From contig QEOQ01000614.1 in assembly GCA_010279815.1 (NCBI GenBank), positions 149,411-169,368 of the forward strand: a stretch of 19,958 nt of DNA. Reading direction: 5' to 3'. A model generated the notes under the pieces. It was not told where the DNA came from. It did not search any database and saw only the letters and a program-made list of their open reading frames with translations. The position numbers were made by a program, and so were the translations under genes. The DNA is from Brachionus plicatilis. Lineage: Eukaryota > Rotifera > Eurotatoria > Ploima > Brachionidae. Shown here one piece after another: positions 17,874 through 19,958 of the stretch (position 1 is the first letter of the stretch; every line of letters begins with the position of its first letter).

Positions 17874-17969
17874 TGTGAAGAAATGGGTCATTTTTAAAAC
17901 TTAACTCTGAATAATTTTTATCATGCTTGTGAATAGAAGCCATTGACTCTAGCCTTGTTCGTCCCAATT
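17874..17969. repeat. 96-bp direct repeat, copy 1 (duplicated end of the DOCK pseudogene)
   Basis: Identical over 96 bp to 18256-18351, 382 bp away, in the same orientation. On the minus strand it encodes the same LGRTRLESMASIHKHDKN segment as the DOCK pseudogene. Its downstream neighbour differs (CAGCGAGTGG, preceded by TTCTTCA, in minus orientation), so the two copies have different flanks on both sides. Confidence 0.95.
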
Positions 17970-17993
17970 TTTTGTCTCTCTTTTTCTTTTACT

Positions 17994-18140
17994 TTACCAA
18001 TCACACTCAGCATCGGGATCCTCAATTTCGCACTCCAGTTCACCATTTAAGCCTTCATGAGCCTCTACTTGCTGTGGCAACCGCTTGATAAACTTAAATA
18101 ATGGCTCTTCCACATACAAATAGCAACTCCCAGTGTATCT
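17994..18140 (-). pseudogene. C-terminal coding fragment of an unidentified protein
   Basis: The minus-strand frame beginning about 18140 (RYTGSCYLYVEEPLFKFIK) runs without a break to TAA 17996-17994. It encodes about 48 residues of normal composition ending in an acidic tail (ECEIEDPDAECDW). Codon use is far less AT-biased than its surroundings, which argues for a real coding origin. It lies between the two copies of the 96-bp DOCK repeat and next to a hairpin, so it may be a captured exon or part of the same rearranged transcript. I do not recognise the protein. Confidence 0.45.
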
Positions 18141-18168
18141 TATTTTAAAGAATCTTTAAAGAATTTTT

Positions 18169-18238
18169 GGAGATATTTTTAAAGAATTTTTAGAGGTTAT
18201 CGGACATTTTTCTTTAAAAATTCTTTAAAAATATCTCC
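18169..18238. repeat. 24-bp perfect inverted repeat at the DOCK rearrangement junction
   Basis: Left arm 18169-18192 (GGAGATATTTTTAAAG and beyond, to ATTTTTA) is the exact reverse complement of 18215-18238, with a 22-bp spacer. A third, shorter AAAGAATTTTTGGAGAT-like copy sits just outside the left arm. It directly abuts the end of DOCK homology. Confidence 0.92.
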
Positions 18239-18255
18239 GAAAATACTCCAAATTT

Positions 18256-18351
18256 TGTGAAGAAATGGGTCATTTTTAAAACTTAACTCTGAATAATTTT
18301 TATCATGCTTGTGAATAGAAGCCATTGACTCTAGCCTTGTTCGTCCCAATT
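18256..18351. repeat. 96-bp direct repeat, copy 2
   Basis: Identical partner of 17874-17969. It lies at the 3' end of the DOCK pseudogene, where the remainder of the homologous region is intact, so this is the original copy. Confidence 0.95.
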
Positions 18352-19243
18352 CCAAACTATTGGCATAAGATTTAGCCAGGCAATACTGTGAATCAATAAG
18401 CATTTCGATGTCATTCTGAAAACTTTTAATTTGAGCTGTGTTCATGAAAATATTTCTTATTCTTTTGGTCAAATCGTCCACTTCAAGTGAAAATCTGGAG
18501 TTCAGAAATTTATGGTCATTGAAGGTCAATTGATTAATTATTGACAAACATTCAAGTATTTCCCAATTACCTGACAACTTCATTTTACCAATCAGTTGAC
18601 TCACCGAAATAATGGTCTGTAAATGCACCATACTTTGATATGGATTTTAGCCTAGTGTGCTTGTAATTTTTGCGCATCAACATATATATAAGAACCAAGG
18701 CCTTGACTCAAACTTAGAGTTAAAGCACTTGAGAGTCTCAATGCAAATGCTATAGCACTCAGTTGCTTGTCCATCGAAGAAAACCGATACCAGCTTGATG
18801 ATCAAATGTCTCAGAGCAGCAAAAACCCTCAGCTTGACCAGTTCGGATTGATTACTCAGAAGCATGTAAAAGTACACGTCCAGAACTTTTTTGCAAATTG
18901 CATTATCTCAATTGTTTTCTTGTAGTTTATCTTTTTGGGGTATTTGCACAAATGAGAGGATGTTAAGGACAGTTGCGCTCACTTGATGACACAAATTGGA
19001 CAATATAAAGATGGAACGATTGATTTTTTTCAAGTCTGCTTCGGCTCGTATTCGGGGCGCTGTATTAACTGTCATTGTTTGTGTCAATTGAGTGTTTCTG
19101 TTCATTGATGCTGATCAATTTTTGAACATTATTGCACTAGAGGATATTTTGTCTAATAGTTCTATGTTAGATATTCTGTTAGTGATTTCTTTGCGCGGCG
19201 ACTTAATCATGGCCTTTATGTCTCGACCTTTACTAATTGCATT
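18257..19243 (-). pseudogene. DOCK family (zizimin/DOCK9-11 class) pseudogene, region leading into DHR-2
   Basis: DOCK proteins are guanine-nucleotide exchange factors for Rac/Cdc42. One minus-strand frame from about 19243 to 18257 matches the conserved region before and into DHR-2. Recognisable blocks are KKVLDVYFYML, NQSELVKLRVFAALRHLI, FFDGQATECYSICIETLKCF, MVHLQTIISVSQLIG, VDDLTKRIRNIFMNTAQ and AKSYANSLELGRTRLESMA. Four nonsense codons interrupt it: TGA 19117-19115, TGA 18910-18908, TGA 18679-18677 and TAA 18649-18647. There is no frameshift and no intron over nearly 1 kb. That suggests a processed (retrocopied) fragment that decayed by point mutation, although one large exon of a dead gene is possible. 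Homology stops at about 18287, just before a hairpin and a 96-bp duplication. Confidence 0.88.
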
Positions 19244-19401
19244 TATAAAAATTTAAAATTATATTTTTTTTCCTATTTGATTTTAACAATAAATATTGAA
19301 CAAGATTTCTAATTTTTTTATCATTATTAATTTTTATATAAGCTTCCAGATGAGCCAAATATTTTCCATTAATAGTAAAGTTGTTATTTTATTAGCAGCT
19401 T
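19244..19401. other. AT-rich spacer
   Basis: Short non-coding stretch between the DOCK pseudogene and transposon copy B. Nothing recognised. Confidence 0.45.
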
Positions 19402-19712
19402 TTGTGAATTTCAAATACAAATTGAAAAAATTTTTTCATTTCTTCATTTTAAAAATTAAATTAAATAAAAAAAACAGAAAAAATACTGCAACATACTTAG
19501 AAGCACCTTTTCTGTCTAAAATTATTTTAATTTTCTTTCTTTCTTTAGTAAATCAAATAATTTGTCTTTTTTAATCTTAATGATTCTATATCAAGAAAAA
19601 TAATTTTTGGTAAAAAAGGCGCAATAAAGTATGTTGCAGTTTTTTAATTACTCTAATTTTAATTTATTTAAAAATGAAGAATTTTTCTTTAATTTTAATT
19701 TGAAATTCGCAA
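19402..19712. mobile_element. inverted-repeat transposon, short copy B (MITE)
   Basis: 311 bp with left end TTGTGAATTTCAAATACAAATT and right end, reversed, TTGCGAATTTCAAATTAAAATT. Both arms carry the family hairpin word further in: TGCAACATACTTAGAAGCA at 19489-19507, and TGCAACATACTTTATTGCG on minus at 19637-19619. The arms are about 110 bp. It is the shortened sister of copy A. The small open frame across it (19296-19574) is chance. Confidence 0.8.
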
Positions 19713-19958
19713 TACCTAATTAGCCTTATTTTTAAGAATTTCAAAAATTAATTGTCGAAATCACTTCTAATGAGTGAAGTGAAATAAAGTAGAAATTAAA
19801 AAAAGATTTGTTGAAAAACTTACAAATAATTCAAATAAAAAATATATTCAAATGCTCATTTTTATTTTTGATTAGAAGCTTTTTTATTGAAAATTTATAT
19901 TCAAATGAAAAGCCAGAACGGTTGGTAATTTATAATTATTTTTTTTATTTCGAATTTT
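19713..19958. other. AT-rich window end
   Basis: Nothing recognised; low-complexity AT-rich DNA. Confidence 0.45.

Noticed and set aside
19296..19574. Plus-strand 92-codon frame
   Set aside because: Spans the left half of MITE copy B and is AT-rich chance coding.

Overview
This is eukaryotic, almost certainly metazoan, nuclear DNA. It is very AT-rich and carries short GT-AG introns (58, 62 and about 70 nt in the better gene models). It holds animal-type protein families: an ADAMTS-like metalloprotease, a zizimin-type DOCK fragment and a ubiquitin-specific protease. It also has a 5S rRNA gene and several kinds of eukaryotic transposon. Compact introns, AT richness and dense mobile-element debris would suit a small-genome invertebrate such as a monogonont rotifer, but that is inference and the sequence names no species.

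Layout, left to right. 328-2916: a decayed Ty3/gypsy pol in one reading frame with three in-frame stops and no recognisable protease or LTR pair. 2762-4441 (minus): a three-exon ubiquitin-specific protease with Cys and His boxes, whose 3' end runs into the antisense strand of the gypsy element. 4806-6237 (plus): two tandem short intronless paralogous genes, each with a TATA box 94-95 nt before its ATG; the first carries an in-frame TGA. 6583-7448: a secreted, cysteine-bearing glycoprotein-like fragment on plus, head-to-head with a membrane-anchor-like tail on minus. 7453-7995: a repeat element built of about 126-bp units with TTAGGG-like motifs. 8087-8520 (minus): the C-terminal part of an endonuclease/exonuclease/phosphatase domain.

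9753-10439: a chain of small putative exons on plus whose 300-nt intron contains a 5S rRNA gene on minus. 10846-11767, 14944-15132 and 19402-19712: three copies of one inverted-repeat transposon family with a conserved short hairpin. 11798-12608 (minus): two exons of an ADAMTS-like protease. 12961-13430: a 235-bp tandem duplication that includes the tip of the adjoining Tc1/mariner element at 13393-14347, an internally deleted copy with inverted repeats of about 225-250 bp and the last third of a transposase. 15868-16227: a low-complexity Glu/Lys-rich gene just downstream of a perfect 15-bp inverted repeat. 16960-17375: a long foldback element. 17874-19243: an intronless zizimin-class DOCK pseudogene (minus) with four nonsense codons and a rearranged, duplicated 3' end.

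Most of the window is repeat-derived or non-coding. The USP, the second TATA-box gene, the 5S gene and possibly the 15868 gene look intact. I see no operon-like system. The most distinctive items are the TATA-box paralogue pair, the split glycoprotein-like locus, the 5S gene nested in an intron, and the USP tail built from antisense retrotransposon sequence.
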